Shown here: in pieces, positions 44,164 through 56,520 of the stretch | Layout of the letters: each line of letters starts with the position of its first letter | Numbering within the stretch: position 1 is the first letter of the stretch | DNA from: Protopterus annectens | Taxonomy: Eukaryota; Chordata; Ceratodontiformes; Protopteridae | Length of the DNA: 64,000 nt | Reading direction: 5' to 3' | Assembly: GCF_019279795.1 (NCBI RefSeq) | Contig: NC_056743.1 | Span: forward strand, 932,161,678 to 932,225,677 | The notes under the pieces: model-generated | Seen by the model: only the letters and a program-made list of their open reading frames with translations | The model's database searches: none | Told to the model about the DNA's origin: nothing | Made by a program: the position numbers and the translations under genes

Positions 44164-45084
44164 TGAAATTGGTTGCTATTATTATAACTTAATTTAAAGT
44201 TAAAGCTGCAGATCTCACTTTTTAGAATGCAAGACTTGAGTAGTGTTTTTAAAGCTTATTGAGGAAGAGGTCTGAAGAAATGGGGGAACGTTTATTCCAT
44301 AGTTTGACTACATATGCTAAAACAGACTCTTCTAGTCTGTTGTTAAAAGATTTGACTTATGTTAAGGACACATTAGCAGACTGTTAGGCTTCTGAAGCGG
44401 GGTCATAGCATTGCAGAGCTACTTCTAAAGCTAAATGTTTTGTGGCACGTTAAAAATGGAGTGTTCCTAGAGATAAGTTTCAGAGGTGAAGTGATTGTGG
44501 GAGTTCTGACCAGTTTATTGGTTGTAGCACTGCATATTGAAGGGATGTAGGGAAGCCTCTAGTGATAAAATGGGTGCAGTGCTTTTGTCACGTTTTTGAG
44601 TTTCTGGAATCAGAAACGCAGGCTGGTAGAAATTTCTGAGGCAGTAAATGGGTTAAAAAAAAGTCATTTCCAAGTTAGTATGTATGTTGATGAATTTCTA
44701 GCATGGTATAACATCCCCAGTTTTTGACTGGCTTAGAACTGGACAGTTTAATATGGGAACTGGTTTTAAGCTAATTGTTCATAGTTAACCAAGTGTAGCT
44801 TTGATTGAGAAGCCTCTCTTATTAGTCTTATTTCACAACAGTATAAAGTGGGGCCATGTTTTGTGGCAGGGATTTTAAATGATTGTAAAAACAACAAACA
44901 TTTAGTTTTATCAACACTAAGGTGCAGGCGAGTAGCTCACCATATCTTTAAAGAGAGCTGAAGGTGTTTTGCAGACTTACTTTGACAGTAGTTACTTAGG
45001 GACACAAGTGCAAAGTCCCCTGCATACTGCAGTTCGTGTGAAGTACTATAATGCTTCTGTCATTAACAAAAAAAGAGATACTAG
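44164..45084. other. Unassigned DNA
   Basis: AT-rich sequence without an open reading frame over 60 codons or a repeat that I recognise. Confidence 0.45.
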
Positions 45085-45255
45085 GCCTTTCTGATGGCAT
45101 GGAGAGGATAAAGCCCTGACTATGGCCCAGTCGATCTGGGTTCAGTTAGTGACTGGGACAGCTGACGAGTGGAAGGGATGTGTGTCCATCCAAGGTGGGA
45201 GGGTGCTCGTTGATATGCCCTTTAAACGGACGCATGGCCCAAAGAGTGGGAGGTT
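45085..45255 (+). mobile_element. Possible tRNA-derived SINE
   Basis: TGATGGCATGGAGAGGATAAAGC resembles a tRNA A-box head, and GATCTGGGTTCAGTTAGTGAC resembles a B box, followed by a unique body (ACTGGGACAGCTGACGAGTGG...). No second copy and no clear target duplication in the window, so this is tentative. Confidence 0.4.
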
Positions 45256-45279
45256 AGAGAAAATGAGGTGGGTAAGTCA

Positions 45280-45788
45280 TTTATAAAAATTCAAACCCCC
45301 CCCCCCCACTGATGAAAGTACTGATGAGCTGAACCCCTAGAGCACTCTCAGGATCCACAACAGGTCCCAGCAAAAATGGAGTAAATCTTGGGGGGGGGGG
45401 GTTGAAGATGTTGGCTGGGCGTATGAAGATAAGGTCTGAGGGGGCCAAAAAAAGCAGAGATTTTGTTAAGCACTGAGCTCTGTGGGGGTCACAAGAAGAA
45501 CTGCCTTGGGGAGATAGAGATGTTCTATTCCAGTCTGACAAGGCTGATGCTGTACTTCTAGATCATTGTAGAGACCCTGGGTTGTGTTTCATGAGACCAG
45601 TGCCAGAATGTTGCCTCAAAAGGAGGTGGTGGATGACTGTGCTGAAGGCTTTAGATATATGCAAGAATACTGCACATCAGACTCCTGTTCTGGTAATCTG
45701 GTTTCTTGTTTGAGGTATTTTTTTCTAGAAGTGTTTAATTCATCATTTTCAGCATTTTGAGCCTTTGTTTTAGATGGATCTTTAGATG
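45280..45788 (-). pseudogene. Possible LINE RT relic
   Basis: On the minus strand near 45660-45580 the translation reads YISKAFSTVIHHLLL, resembling the RT block LSKAFDTVDHxLLL. Nothing else firm. Poly-C (45297-45308) and poly-G (45390-45401) runs break the region. Confidence 0.3.
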
Positions 45789-46207
45789 ATCTGATGTTTT
45801 TAATCTTCATTCATTCATCACTGATGGGATGTCTGTTATCTCCTCGAAACCGAGCCGACCTTATACCAAGCTTGCGCCAGCCAAAAACCGTCAAGCTAAG
45901 CTTTTATTCATAGTACCCTTCTTCCTGTTACCTCAGATCTCATTTGCCACTTAGTCGTAAAGCCACGTTCAAGCCAGCTCTCAGCTAAGTCAAACATTTT
46001 TTGATATTTTATAGAGTTTGATAGGAGTTTTCTTGTACTTTTTCTTGTTTTTGTCTATCTTTGTCTGTCACTAGCCTTTACCCTTCCTGTTGACTCATTT
46101 TCTTAATTACTTTTCGCTAACCTTAGTACCATTGGTGGTACGGCCTTTCTTCCTACCCTTGTGGTAGTTCTTGAATACCATTGCTGGTAGTTCTTTCTTC
46201 TTTCCTT

Positions 46208-46222
46208 AAAAAAAAAAAAAAA

Positions 46223-46279
<57 letters not shown>
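46208..46279. repeat. A-run, (TG)n and (TA)n before DIRS-F gag
   Basis: About 15 A, six TG units and about 22 TA units lie 40 bases upstream of the gag ATG. Translated Tyr-Ile strings here are artefacts. Confidence 0.92.
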
Positions 46280-46282
<3 letters not shown>

Positions 46283-46318
46283 TATATTCTCCTCTTTAGT
46301 TTATTGTGTGTGTGGAAT

Positions 46319-48900
46319 ATGTCTGAAAAGAAAGGTACGTCAGGCTTTAAGCATTGCCTGAAATGTAGTAGAAAAATGCCAAACAGCGATGCTCATGAGG
46401 ACTGCGTGTATTGTTTGGGGGTGTTCCATCTATTGGTGCAGCCTCAGTGTTCTTTTTGTAAAGGGTTTAGTGCCCGTACTTAGAATGAATGAAAAAATAA
46501 GCTAATTCTGAATGGCCTCTTTAAGACGCCCTTTTCAGAGGCTCTTTCTGCATCGGAGGGCTCTCCCCCTCCTAAGAAAGAGTAGAAAAGACCTCATTCT
46601 GTTCCTTCTTCTTCTGGTGATTTGGACAACCCACCTAACCCAAAAATGCCTAAAGTTTCATTGGAGCCGAAGCTAGTCTCTAACACCGACCTCAGTTTCG
46701 TCAACTGTCCTTATACCTTTGGCGCTGGTTCCGGCACCAATATTGTCTACGGCACCTTCTATTTCTCAGTTACAAATTACTGCATCCTCTTCGGTACCGA
46801 ATGCTACGGCACCGAGCATGCCTTTGGTACCCATGACTACGACCCCGGTTTTGGCTGAGCCTCCTATAACTACCTCCACACCCATTTTGGTACAGAGTGC
46901 CATTACGGCACCGAGTTTATCTATGGTACCCATGGCTGCAATGGATGTTCTATTATTCCCCGTCTCCAAACTCGAGATGGCAGTGCTGTTGGACACCACA
47001 ACACGGACCCAATACTCCCCATCAGTGGACCCCTTTCTGGGACAGATATATAGCCCCTTCCTTGAGCCGCCAGAGTCCCCATCAGGGATATCCACTAGAT
47101 CCACCAGGAACCTTTCTGAACTTGATGTGGTGCACCTTGTGGACCAGCTGCTGACAGCCAGGGGGATTCCTACACCCTCTAAGACCCATCCACCTGTCAG
47201 ACTTGAGTTTCTCCATGGACTCCATTCTACTGTCAACCTTTAACCTCCTTCCAGGCTTCAAAGTGTTTGACCGCGACGCCCTTTTCGGCACCCACTCCTT
47301 CGGTATCATTAGTGGACCTCACTGTGGACCCAGGACTGACCCTTTAGCCTTTGGTTCCTTCGGAGCCACAACTTCCTCAGGTTCAGGGTTAGGCTAGGGG
47401 CTCTTCAGTGCTGAGTACAGTCCAGAGAGTGTTTACGGTTCCGTTCATGGCGCCAGGAGTTCTTTCAACACCAATCCTTCTTCAGGCTCTTCTCTTGGGA
47501 GCGGTTCAACCCAGCGGGTTGTGACCCTGGTTCTGAGGTTGTCTTTCTTGGTTCCGGGCTCCCATCCCTCTTTGGGTGGACCTGCTTTCCAGGCAATGGA
47601 GAGGGCTCTTGCTTCTGGAAGCAAACCAGCTTCAAAACCCAAGGTGTCCCCTCCCCCTGAGTTGCAGCTGACACAAGCCACCGGTTTGGGACATTGGGCA
47701 CGAGAGATGCAGGAAACCCTACTGCAGAGCGCCCCTTCTTCCGAGTCCTCCTCAGAAGTTATCACTGAAGCGGTGCCGCGGAAGAAGTTGTGCAAGAGGA
47801 ATCACATAGACTCCCTCGAGGAGTCTCTTACAGTGGATATGGATATATGGATTATGATGAAGGGGAAGGGTCACCACAGTCACTCCTGAAGATGTCTCCT
47901 TTGGAGACCTCCTTGAAATGTTGAAACAGAGGGGTGACTGGAAGCCCAACAACCCTTCCTCCGAGGAGTCTGTCTTTCTGCAGGCCTTTCGTGCCTGTCC
48001 ATCTGCCTCTTGGGTGACCCCTGCCTGCAGACGAGATAGTCCAGCTCGTGTTGCAGCATGCCTGCAAGAATCCTGACTCTGTTTAGCCAGTCCCATGGAG
48101 ACCAGATAAAATTCTACCCCCCCCCCCGAAGAGAGCCCACATTGGTCTATAGGTTTGTCAGTAGATGCTGTGGTGGTGGTGGCAGCCATGAAGGAGCAGC
48201 TCGCTGAAGAGAGCCAGACTATCCATCCACCTAACACCTTTGTCATACAGTCCTTGAACTATTTGGCACATTTTACGAGACTCCAAAGGGGATTTAATTT
48301 CCGAACTCTCTGGAACTCTATCAGGACAGGTGTCTGATGAGGTGAGTGACAAAGTTGCCTCGCAGCTCGCAACCGTGGAATCCATTTCAAACTCGTCCAT
48401 GAGGTTAATGTCACGTGCAACCGAAGGGGTGGCAAGAGCTGTGGACGTAGTTATGAGACGTCATGTGATTTCGTGGACCCCTTTAAGTTTTCTTCCAGTC
48501 AAAGCATCTTTTCTGTTCGGCCCAAAAGTGAAGAACACTCTAACCAAGTGTGAGAAGCACAGTAAGACTCTGTCTGTCGTAGGTGTATTTTTTTCCACCC
48601 CCAGCGTTCCTTCTCCGGGAATCAGAGGAGTGGAAAGTTGTGGCACAAGAAGTTTCCGGGTCCTTTTCTTGATACACATGGCGAGTTCACCCCCAGGGGC
48701 AGAGGGAGTAACTCTTTCAGAAGACACCCCTGCCGAGGCAGATGGGGCCCGTGTAACCAGGGACCCAGAGATTCTTTCTCTGGACAGCCCTACCAGCGCT
48801 CCTGATGAGCAGCCCAATTGCTTTTCTCTGGAAGCAGTCAGGGGATGTTTCTCTCTGCACCACCCAGCCTGTCAATCGATAACCACCGACTATTGGGTGT
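46319..48900 (+). pseudogene. DIRS-F gag-like protein
   Basis: ATG 46319. Cys/His module CLKC, AHEDCVYCLGVFH, CSFC. Thr/Pro/Ala-rich low-complexity middle in several frames (46719-47243 frame 3; 47521-47889 frame 1), with acidic, DAVVVVAAMKEQ (48170) and LNYLAHFTRLQRG (48255) blocks as in DIRS-A and DIRS-C, then SMRLMSRATEGVAR (48400). An Arg/Gly tail is not evident. Multiple stops and shifts. Confidence 0.75.
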
Positions 48901-50700
48901 AGAAGATAATAACCAGAGGCTACCACATCCCCTTCAACTCTTACCCAAAGCCACCAAGACTAATTCCCGACTTTCCACCCAGTCAAAGGGAAGAGGCAGC
49001 TCTAGAGATTAAAAAAAAAAAAAAAGCTGTGTCAAAAAGAGTCATCCAAGCAGCCCCACCAGACCAATGCAGATCTGGATTCTACTCAAGATTCTTTTTG
49101 GTGCCAAAAAAGACAGGGGACTAGAGACTGATTTTGGATCTCAGCAAGTTAACCAAGTTTGTCACCCAAACGAAATTCCAGATAGTCATGGTTCAGTCCA
49201 TTCTTCCATTGGATGTGCTGCATGGATCTTCAGGATGCGTATTACCACATCAAAATGGGCAACCGCTTCAGGAGGTTGCTTCGCTTCCTGCTGGGAGCCA
49301 ATCACTACCAATTCCATGCTCTGCCTTTTCGGACCGTCTGCAGCCCCCAGAGTGTTCACCAAGTGCATGGCAGTAGTAACAGCTCACTTGAGACGGCAAG
49401 GATTCCGAGTGTTTCCATATTTAGACAGTAGCTCCTTACCACTCCCACAAAGCATCTACTGGTAATGGCCCTTAATACACTCTTTCTCAGGAAAAACTTT
49501 TGGGAATTTCATTAAATTGGGAGAAATCCAACCTGATGCGGACCCATTCTATAGAGTTTATAGGGGCAGTATTCAACACCCACTCCTGTTTAGTCTCTCT
49601 CCCGGATCACAGATTACAAAGACTGAGGCTTCAACTCCAGGTGATACTCTGTCAAAACAAAGTCTCAGCACGAGAAGTCCTCCAACTCCTAGGTTCCATG
49701 GCAACTTCTATACCAATGGTGCCTCTTGAGAAACTTCACATGAAACTCTTTCAGTGGCTTTTATTACCTCAATGTTACCCGAATCATCATCCTTTGTCCT
49801 TTCAGATTCAAATAACCAATTATTGCAAACAGGACCTACTTGGGTGGATGAGGCCAGAAACAGAGCTTTTGCACCCGCCCCTTCCATCCTCCTCAGCCCA
49901 GAGCCATTGTGACCATGGATGCTTCCCTGATAAGATTGGGGGGGGGGCATTTTCAGGGAATGACAGTCCAAGGCATGTGGTCCACAGTAGAGGCCAGTCT
50001 GCATATCGGTATCCTAGAAATGAGGGCAGTGCTTTTAGCGTTGCAATCATTCCAGTCTGTCCTTCCTTCTGGGACATTTGCCATCCAATCAGACATGTCA
50101 GTAGTCTGGTATATCAACAAGCAAGGAGGAACCAAGTCCTACCCTTTATGTCGATTAGCCATGAGAATTTGGAAATGGCCGATAGCTTCCAACCACTTTC
50201 TGATAGCAACGCATATTCCCAGGGATTCCAGCGTGATTGCAAACAAGCTTAGCAGATGTATTCTTCTGCCTCACGAGTGGTCCTTCAGTACGTCCATAGC
50301 GACGAAGATTTTCATCCGTTGGGGGCAGCCTTACTGAGCCCTTTTCACCTCCCCGTCAAACCACAACTGCAGCAACTACATTGCCCTAATCCCCCACGCA
50401 GGGGGAGTCACTGAGGGACGCCCTTACCCACGATTTGCCCACGGGACTTCTATATGCTTACCCTCCTTTCCCTCGGATTCCTCCATTTTTGAAGAAAGCT
50501 CTTTGGTTGAAAAGCAAAGTGATCCTCATAGCTCCTTACTGGCCCCGACAAGTATGGTTCCCCTTTCTCCAGCCTCACCTACTATGCCGACCTTTGATTC
50601 TGGATCGAACTCCAACCTGATTTCTCACTCCTGCGGGTTGAGTCACCCAAACTTAACCAGTCTCAAGCTGACAGCTTGGTTTCTCCACTTACGCTGATCG
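48870..50700 (+). pseudogene. DIRS-F reverse transcriptase, RNase H and Dam-like domain
   Basis: N-terminal SITTDYWV near 48880; FYSRFFLVPKK-type segment near 49080; SNLMRTHSIEF region near 49530. The RT active box is destroyed: the frame reads YLDSS at 49418-49432. RNase H: TMDASL near 49912, a G10 run (49938-49947) read here without a shift, HIGILEMRAV near 50000, QSDMSVVWYINKQGG (catalytic Asp kept, Asn lost) near 50090. Dam-like: YAYPPFP near 50455, ILIAPYWPRQVW near 50522. Dead. Confidence 0.8.
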
Positions 50701-51729
50701 CCAGGCAAAATGACCTTTCCTCACCAGTGCATGATGTTATTCTGACCTCACACAAACCATCCACTAAGAAACTTTATCTTGACAGCTGGAAGAGATTTTC
50801 AGTTTGGTCTAAGCAGAGAAAACCAGAGCTGTACTCAGTCCCTGTTACTGTAGTACTACATTATTTGTCAAATTTCTTTGAAGGCAGTGCTGCAGCGTCT
50901 ACTATGCGAGTCCATCTAGCTGCTATTTCAAGCCTCCATAATGGTTTTGGGAATTCTTCTTTGATTTCACATTGTCTATGCAAAACCTTCCTAAAAGGAG
51001 TCTCTCACGTTAGACCCTCAGTCAAGCAAACCATGGAATCTCACATTAGTTCTGCAATCTCTGACACAACCCCCCCTTTGAACCTGCAGCGACTTGTGAC
51101 ATCAAGTTCTTATCCTGGAAGTCTCTCTCTCTCTCTCTGGTGGCCATCACGTCAGCTACGCAAATTTCTGAGCTCCATGCTCTATGCATAAAACCCCCCT
51201 ATTTGATCTTCTACAAGGACAGAGCATCACTCCGGACAAAACCTTCCTTATTCCCTAAAGTAATTTCGGATTTCTGCATTAACCAGACTATTGACCTGCC
51301 AGTCTTTTTCCTGATTTTTTCTAATAAAGGAGAGTACTGTCTACATTCATTAAACATGCACAGGCAATTGAGATTCTATCTGGATAGGATGAAAACAATA
51401 CGCAAGTCTGATCAACTATTTATTTCCTTTTCTGGTCCTAAAATGGGAAAGTCTCTTTCTAAGATGACTCTATTTAAATGGCTCTGAGATTGTATACTTT
51501 TCATTTATCATCATGAAAAAAAAAACCTATACCACAGAAAATGAAGGCTCACTCCACTAGATCTATAGCTACTTCTGTGGTGTTCCATTCGAGAGCTTCT
51601 TTGGATGAAATCTGTGCAGCAGCAACATGGGCTAATCCTCATACCCTTATAACTCATTACAAATTGGATTTGGTCTCCAGAGGAAGAGCTTCTTTTAGCT
51701 CAATGGTGCTCAGGAATATTCATCCATAA
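50700..51729 (+). pseudogene. DIRS-F tyrosine recombinase
   Basis: Frame 3: HDVILTSHKPSTKKLYLDSWKRF near 50735. A shift lies near 51030; a CT-dinucleotide run follows at 51122-51138. Frame 2 (51140-51487) reads TSATQISEL, where the first catalytic Arg is Gln (CAA, 51161-51163), then MHRQLRFYLD. Frame 1 (51541-51729): HSTR and LITHYKLDL with Tyr kept. Inactive. Confidence 0.83.
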
Positions 51730-51767
51730 GGGCCACCCAAGTGACTCAAGGTAGCTGGGTACTCTAT

Positions 51768-51872
51768 CCCATCAGTAATGAATGAATGAAGATTAACAAC
51801 ATCAGATAAAGAAGTTATGTCTTACCATAACATTCTATCTGTGTTGTTGATCTTCATTCATTCATTCATCAC
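51768..51872 (+). repeat. DIRS-F internal complementary region
   Basis: CCCATCAGTAATGAATG...AACATCAGAT complements the left outer end; AGTTATGTCTTACC...CATTCATTCATCAC complements the right outer end. The ATGAATGAATG strings belong to the element ends, not to a separate satellite. Confidence 0.87.
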
Positions 51873-52044
51873 ATCCCACCCTCCTTCCCCCTCCTAAGGC
51901 TCCTGGGGGGTACTTTTGGTCCAAGTGCTGAGTTAGGTTACTCGCACAGAAACTGCCTTTGCTTTACTAAAGCAAACTCAGGCTGTGGTAACGAATGAAG
52001 ATCAATAACACAGATGGAACATTATGGGAAGACATAACTACTTT

Positions 52045-53089
52045 TTTTTTTCTATTGCTTTTCATCTCTGCATGCAGTACCAAGCCCAAATTCCTTTGTA
52101 GAGTTTTTTCCAAATTGACTGAAACATAGCATTAATTTTCTAATTTATTTTCCTGGCAGATCTGTTAAGGGAGAATCAAGTGTGTGTCGAGAGGGACAGA
52201 GCCCTGACTGCAGCTTCTGTTATGTGAGTTCTGGTAGTACTATTGAAGCCAGTCTGAGTGGGAATGAGCAGTTAACAGCTTCCCTGGAATGTGGTGCAGG
52301 ATATATGCTTTCACTCATTGATTCATCTGATGGACAAACCTCTCTCTGTGTTACGTTTTGTTAGGCTAAGCAACATTTTGTATCATTGTAGGGCTGGTAA
52401 TTTAATAACTAAGCAGACTGTCCCCTCTTGAAGGTTGTGTTGCATCACTATTAAACAATAAGGGAAAAAAAAAACACTTCATAGTCATATCAGATTCTAC
52501 TTTTCCCTGTGGATTGCTGCCTCGAGTAATTGCTTGTCTACACTATTATTGGCCTTTCTTAGTTCATCATACCTCCATTTTCGTAAGAAATTATCTGAGA
52601 AGAAAACTGGGCAGATGTATTGCTTCACAAGCAAAGCAGTAGTAGTTTGAATTAACTGTGAAGTGTGCTGGGAGTGCTTTACCTGCTGAAATGATAGTTA
52701 AATAAGCATATTCTGGCTGAGGTACTGTCAAGAGTTGTTTTTTTTTTGTTGACTTGGAAGGGGCCACCATCTAGACAACCATCAAGGGTGGTTTGCCTTT
52801 TTTCTGTTTTGGCCTTGCTACTGTCTGTTATGCACATGAGTAGCCAGTGGATAGAGAGTGCAGTGTGGTGACAGGAGATGTCCCCTCACTTCTACAAGGG
52901 GCAGTCTGTTCAAGTGGCTCTGTCTCTTTCCTTGCAGCATGAGTGGTGGTCTCTGTGGTTTCTACCATGGAGAGTACATCGCCTGTGCCTTCCCCAATGC
53001 ACACAAACCCATCTCACTCCCCAGTGCACACAAACCCATTTCACTCCCCAAGAGTATTTATCACTTTCCTTTTTCAAATTCCTTTATAT
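52045..53089. other. Unassigned DNA
   Basis: No recognisable gene or repeat apart from a short tandem duplication near 52997-53052 (units of about 26 bases with ACACAAACCCAT and TCACTCCCCA). Open stretches of 60-80 codons here have no motif. Confidence 0.5.
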
Positions 53090-54000
53090 CATATTCTCAG
53101 CTGTAAAGTGATTTGCCAGTGTTTCATATTTTGATTAGTATACGGTGTATCTTACCAATTTGTAAGCATTCCTTAATCCATGTATGGGAGATAGTCAAAA
53201 TCTTTTTTTTTTTTTTGTTTTTTGTAATCTATCCATGCTTTACTCAGATTCTGCCCCTTTTTACAGCTCTCTCCCATGTATTTAACAGTAGATGATCTTT
53301 TATTACCTTTATGTTCTATTACCATAACTGATTTTTTTCTAAATAGCCATAAGCTCTTTCTGCATCAGTTCCAGCATATAGTCTATATATTGTCAAAAGG
53401 CAAGTTATTGGTCTATATAGTTCTTAGGATGGCTTGCAGGTTCAGTCTTAAGGAGGAGGTTTTTTCCTAGTTAACCAGGTTGGTATCTGTTTTAGAAGTG
53501 CATGCAAGTTAATTTTTACTCTTTGCTAAATCTTCATATGAAGATGTTAATACCTTTAACCAAAAGTTTAAGTGCTGCATCTGGATCTAGAGTTTTCAAG
53601 TTAGGAGGCTTTCCTAATTTTGTCTCTCTCTGGCTGTTACTTCTCCAATTTCGTATTCTCTGTATTACAGCTAGATATTATTTCTTTTAACTTTTCTGTC
53701 CTTTTCGCATTGTTACGTTTAACAGGGTCTTCATAACAAAACTTACTAATTTTGTCTTTTTTAGGTTGTAGTGTTACTTTGTTTTGCTTTGTTTACCAAT
53801 TCTGCATAAGACATTTTTGGGTCATCAATGAATTGCTTGTTTTGCAGTTTTCCTTTGTTTTTTTTTTGCATATTGTCTTGTTTGCCTGCTTGTGCTGATA
53901 TTTTCAGTTTATTATTTGCAACAGAGTATGATTAATCCTCATTTGTATTGATGTTACGCTACTGCTTGATGAATGCTCATTCCCCGAACCTTGATTCCCA
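53090..54000 (-). pseudogene. LINE reverse transcriptase relic, R2-like group
   Basis: On the minus strand, in mixed frames: PNLKTLDPDAALKLL (53610), IPTWLT near 53490, YRPITCLLTIYRLYAG (53435-53390), YGYLEKNQL, then LSKAWIDYKK near 53240, PYTWIKECLQIGKIH near 53185. This order (YRPITC, IYKL, AWIDYKKAFD, HSWI) is that of a LINE RT whose relatives in databases are labelled R2-like. Assignment to a clade is from memory of the motif and uncertain. Confidence 0.55.
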
Positions 54001-55619
54001 GGCAGTGCTGGCATTTCCGTTAAAAAGCATTGTTGGAGAATTGTACTGGCACTAAGTGGCATTTACAGGTGTTTACCCATTTCTCCTCTTAGTGTGACTA
54101 TGGAGTTGAAATATATCATTTATTGGGAGTCTGAGGCTGCTTTACCCCTACAAAAATCACTGAAAATAGTGTTTTTGTACAGCTGTTTTCATTGGATTGA
54201 GTTTTGGGGAGTTAAGTCTCAAAAAAGTTGCATCTGTCCACTCATAGTGAATGCTTGCTTATTGCTTTTGCCATATATGCAGTGCTTCCTTGATAGCATT
54301 TATCTTATTCCTTTCCTTTGTTACTCTGTTTTTGTGGCAGAACTTTATCTGTTATTAGTTTCATTGCACAGTAGTATATTCTATTTTATTTTGTTAAATT
54401 TCATGAATTTCTCTTCATAGTCCCATTTACTGAGTTAATCTTTTTTTTAACTAGCTTTCAAACATTTTGGGCCGTGTTCACGTCAATCTTATTTCTTTCA
54501 TCTACCGTACTATGCCTGTCCATCTCTGTTAAATCGAGTAGTTCTTCCGTAGATCATTTTCTACCGCACTGTCTTTGCTCTTTTTCTTACTCTTCCCCTC
54601 TGCAGTTCCAACTGGACGTTCATGCGATTCTCCTAGAGAAGGTTCCAGAGCATCCCTCTGTGCCATATGTTATTTAGATGCATCCTTCTTAACCTGCTGT
54701 TCCTCCATCTAGGGAATCATTGGTCCATCATGTTGCTACATTGCCTGTGTCAAGTTTCCACACTAAATCCTTCAATTTAGAGTTGGTTTATCACTGTATC
54801 TTTGTTTAGTGTCCACCTTGCTAAACATCTTTGGTCACAGTTGCAATGATGATAAAACTTGAGACTTCTCATACAGAAGATCTACTGTCCTGGTAAACTT
54901 TTTGAACTTTTCACACTTCCTTTTTATTTGGGCTGAGTGGATAACCTATCTGAATGTCAGCATGTGTGACATAAGAGGTGAACATATGCTCATGTCTTTA
55001 ATTTTTTCTTACTTTAGTATGAGAGTTTATTTTTGATGTGAGTTACTGAGTGTCATCAGTCTGCTGGTTTGGTTTCCAAAGTATAGATAATTATCTCATT
55101 GGAATAAATCCTATGTATTTGTTTGCACATTTAAAACTTGAGGAAATTTTTAGCATCAGGGATTATAGATGCCAGATTTTAAAGTTGGTAACTACATTAC
55201 TTACAGGAATCAAATCCCATACAAAGTCTTGTATAGTCATTGTTTTTCTTGCGGATGGAGCACAATGTTGTATCCTGTTCTTATTGAGCTCGATTCAACC
55301 AGAAGACCATAAAGTGAGCTAAATATCTGCAGAACTACTTGAACAAAAAAAAAATAATGCATGCATTGTCCAAGACTGCCACAGCATCAGCTAAGTTATC
55401 CATACTTACTACAATCAAAAACTGAAAGAAGAGACTTAGGAGGAGTCCTGGGAGGTCAACAATATATCAATGGAGTCAGAAGGCTACCCTAGGCTTGAGC
55501 ATATCAGGTCTGGTGAGATATTTTTGTAGTCCTCCTGACTTTAATGCCTAACTGATGTAGACCTCCAGTGATGCTCCTCAGAAGGCTGTCACTGGCTCAA
55601 ATGATATTACATCCTTCTG
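54001..55619. other. Unassigned DNA
   Basis: AT-rich; no element end, gene or RNA recognised. Open stretches (54094-54420, 55050-55322) have no supporting motif. The left part may be the upstream region of the minus-strand RT relic. Confidence 0.45.
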
Positions 55620-56520
55620 AACTAAAACCCTATAATAGCCATTTGGCTTAGGTGCCACTCCCTGAATTTCTGGTTCTGATAACGAAGGGCAAGGGTGGTA
55701 TTCCCTTGGTTCTAATGTGCAAAAACATCTGTGGATCATTGCCTGCTAGCAGCCAGAGACTCCTGAGGTGCCTACAACCCCCAAAGCAGGCCCAAGGCAT
55801 CCATATCTTGGAATCCACCCATCTTGTGTCAGCACTAGCTGGATGGGCCCTTCTGTCAGCTGCATCATATCATTCAAAAGATTTGCTGAAGCTGGCTCAA
55901 GACTTGGTACTTTTGTCAAGAACTTGCAGTCATTATCAGAGCTGGTGTCAGTGATGGTGACCCCACTCTTAAAAAGAAAGAAGACAACTTCTTCCTTAGG
56001 AATCAGATTCCTGTAACTCAGAAGCATACAGACGAACTTTTTAGGACAAAATGCTTCCTTCCCATACATACGAGTCAGACTGTGAGGACACTTTATCCTG
56101 TGTTGCCTCAACAGAGGGTTTCTCATTTGGACATACCTACAGTGGAATAAAGGATAATGTCAAATGTGAGTCTTGAAGATTATGTTGGTGCCCAGTAAAT
56201 GTCTAAGGAGCTTTATAGAGCTGCCAGAGACTTATCTATTCCTACAGTGATTTAAGCCTTGGAGAATGAATTTACTAATGCGTCCTACTGATGTCCTGCT
56301 CCCAAGAGGTCTAGGAATTTTTTTTACAGGTTGTGGTTACCTGCAAGAACCTGTACAAGAATCCTATTGCTGATCTAGCAGCATCATCCAAGGATTTTAG
56401 CAAGAGGTCTGCAGGAGTTCCCACCAAGAATCCCCTTCCCACTGACAGGGAAGGTCTACACCTCTGCCTTTCCTTGTGCTTATTTTGAAAAAAGTGCATT
56501 TTGCCCATCATTGTCTGGTC
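55620..56520 (+). pseudogene. Old DIRS gag relic (DIRS-G), left part
   Basis: In shifting frames the translation follows the beta-type gag: LLKLAQDLVLLSRT (MLKMAEDLITLIRG) near 55875, ESDCEDTLSCVASTEGFSFG (DSDAEDxCPSASPPEDFSFS) near 56065-56125, NLYKNPIAD near 56350, GVPTKNPLPTDRE (ASTTKNPFPSERE) near 56425, GKVYTSAF near 56450. It stops being recognisable near 56520. The continuation appears at 61888. Confidence 0.65.

Larger units (their letters stand above)
45789..52044 (+). mobile_element. DIRS-F, decayed (alpha subfamily)
   Basis: Left outer end ATCTGATG...CTTCATTCATTCATCAC near 45789; gag, RT/RNase H/Dam-like and YR; ICR 51768-51872; right outer end GAATGAAGATCAATAACACAG...GACATAACTA near 51990-52044. 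Unlike DIRS-C, no long ITR pair is visible: the right side between ICR and end is only about 170 bases, so the right ITR core is probably deleted or diverged. Several frameshifts and active-site losses. Confidence 0.87.
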
